Source of the DNA: Onchidella celtica
Lineage: Eukaryota; Mollusca; Gastropoda; Systellommatophora; Onchidiidae
Length of the DNA stretch: 64,000 bases
NCBI GenBank assembly: GCA_963931925.1
Contig: OZ007582.1
Location: 34,720,469-34,784,468 of the forward strand
Direction of reading: 5' to 3'
The notes under the pieces were generated by a model, which was given only the letters and a program-made list of their open reading frames with translations, was not told the origin of the DNA and searched no databases. The translations under genes were made by a program, and so were the position numbers. Below are positions 63,476 to 64,000 of this stretch, one piece after another. The stretch's first letter is position 1. Each line of letters opens with the position of its first letter.

Positions 63476-64000
63476 ACAGTTCTTGTGTCCTATGTTCATT
63501 CTGTTCTATCATCCTTCTGTTCTGTCTTGACAGTTCTTGTGTCCTATGTTTGTTCATTCTGTTCTATCATCCTTCTGTCCTGTCTTGACAGTTCTTGTGT
63601 CCTATGTTCATTCTGTTCTATCATCCTTCTGTCCTGTCTTGACAGTTCTTGTGTCCTATGTTCATTCTGTTCTATCATCCTTCTGTCCTGTCTTGACAGT
63701 TCTTGTGTCCTATGTTCATTCTGTTCTATCATCCTTCTGTCCTGTCTTGACAGTTCTTGTGTCCTATGTTCATTCTGTTCTATCATCCTTCTGTCCTGTC
63801 TTGACAGTTCTTGTGTCCTATGTTCATTCTGTTCTATCATCCTTCTGTCCTGTCTTGACAGTTCTTGTGTCCTATGTTCATTCTGTTCTATCATCCTTCT
63901 GTCCTGTCTTGACAGTTCTTGTGTCCTATGTTCATTCTGTTCTATCATCCTTCTGTCCTGTCTTGACAGTTCTTGTGGCCTATGTTCATTCTGTTCTATC
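63476..64000. repeat. Minisatellite, 54-bp unit, running off the right edge
   Basis: Unit: GTTCTTGTGTCCTATGTTCA, TTCTGTTCTATCATCCTTCT, GTCCTGTCTTGACA. Roughly nine copies, nearly identical from about 63550 on. Fifty-four bases are 18 codons, so the minus strand reads an 18-residue repeat (MIEQNEHRTQELSRQDRR) with no stop up to the edge. The plus strand is also open. The array evolved from the shorter unit to its left. Confidence 0.94.

Noticed and set aside
62871-63588. Two ~200-codon Ser/Leu/Pro-rich frames
   Set aside because: Translations of the 15-16-bp TTCTGTCCTATCATCC minisatellite.

Overview
This 64-kb window is repeat-dominated eukaryotic DNA, most likely from a marine invertebrate; a mollusc or other lophotrochozoan is my best guess, made from repeat style only. 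It has no operon-like gene packing. It does have long microsatellites and minisatellites, several clades of non-LTR retrotransposon, tRNA-derived SINEs, solo LTRs, many short terminal-inverted-repeat (TIR) elements, and a 200-N assembly gap. I could not support any host protein-coding gene, rRNA or functional tRNA. The only protein sequences I recognise are retrotransposon endonuclease/reverse transcriptase and one short THAP-like segment.

Layout. 1-2.4 kb: a 5'-truncated CR1/L2-like reverse transcriptase fragment between two ATCT-type microsatellites, cut by the gap. 5.3-14.1 kb: four unrelated minisatellites (about 74, 86, 47 and 52 bp units). 14.7-21.9 kb: old dispersed repeats, including two TIR families. 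22.4-24.1 kb: a solo LTR in a degenerate C-rich repeat. 25.8-27.4 kb: a 125-142-bp tandem repeat holding a LINE C-terminal fragment. 27.9-32.2 kb: a decayed RTE-like LINE carrying an inverted SINE and two near-identical 295-bp TIR elements. 35.9-36.05 kb: a near-perfect foldback. 36.15-38.04 kb: an extreme G-rich array. 38-43 kb: more dispersed repeats and a second solo LTR of the 22.5-kb family. 43.7-54.5 kb: a satellite with a roughly 34-bp monomer, punctuated by about 15 copies of a 77-bp hairpin in a higher-order pattern of about 1.87 kb, and invaded by a LINE fragment, a third solo LTR and two short TIR elements. 54.47-58.64 kb: an essentially full-length LINE (endonuclease, reverse transcriptase, C-terminal zinc-finger-like segment) with an 11-bp target-site duplication and one frameshift. 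58.6-62.2 kb: TIR elements, a SINE and a foldback. 62.9-64 kb: a minisatellite running off the right edge.

The parts act as hosts and invaders rather than as a pathway. Satellites serve as landing sites, autonomous LINEs are the likely source of SINE mobilisation, and short TIR elements depend on transposases encoded elsewhere. The most unusual structure is the hairpin-bearing higher-order satellite. Its stem shows compensatory or wobble-compatible changes in one lineage, and one copy looks like the junction of an unequal exchange.
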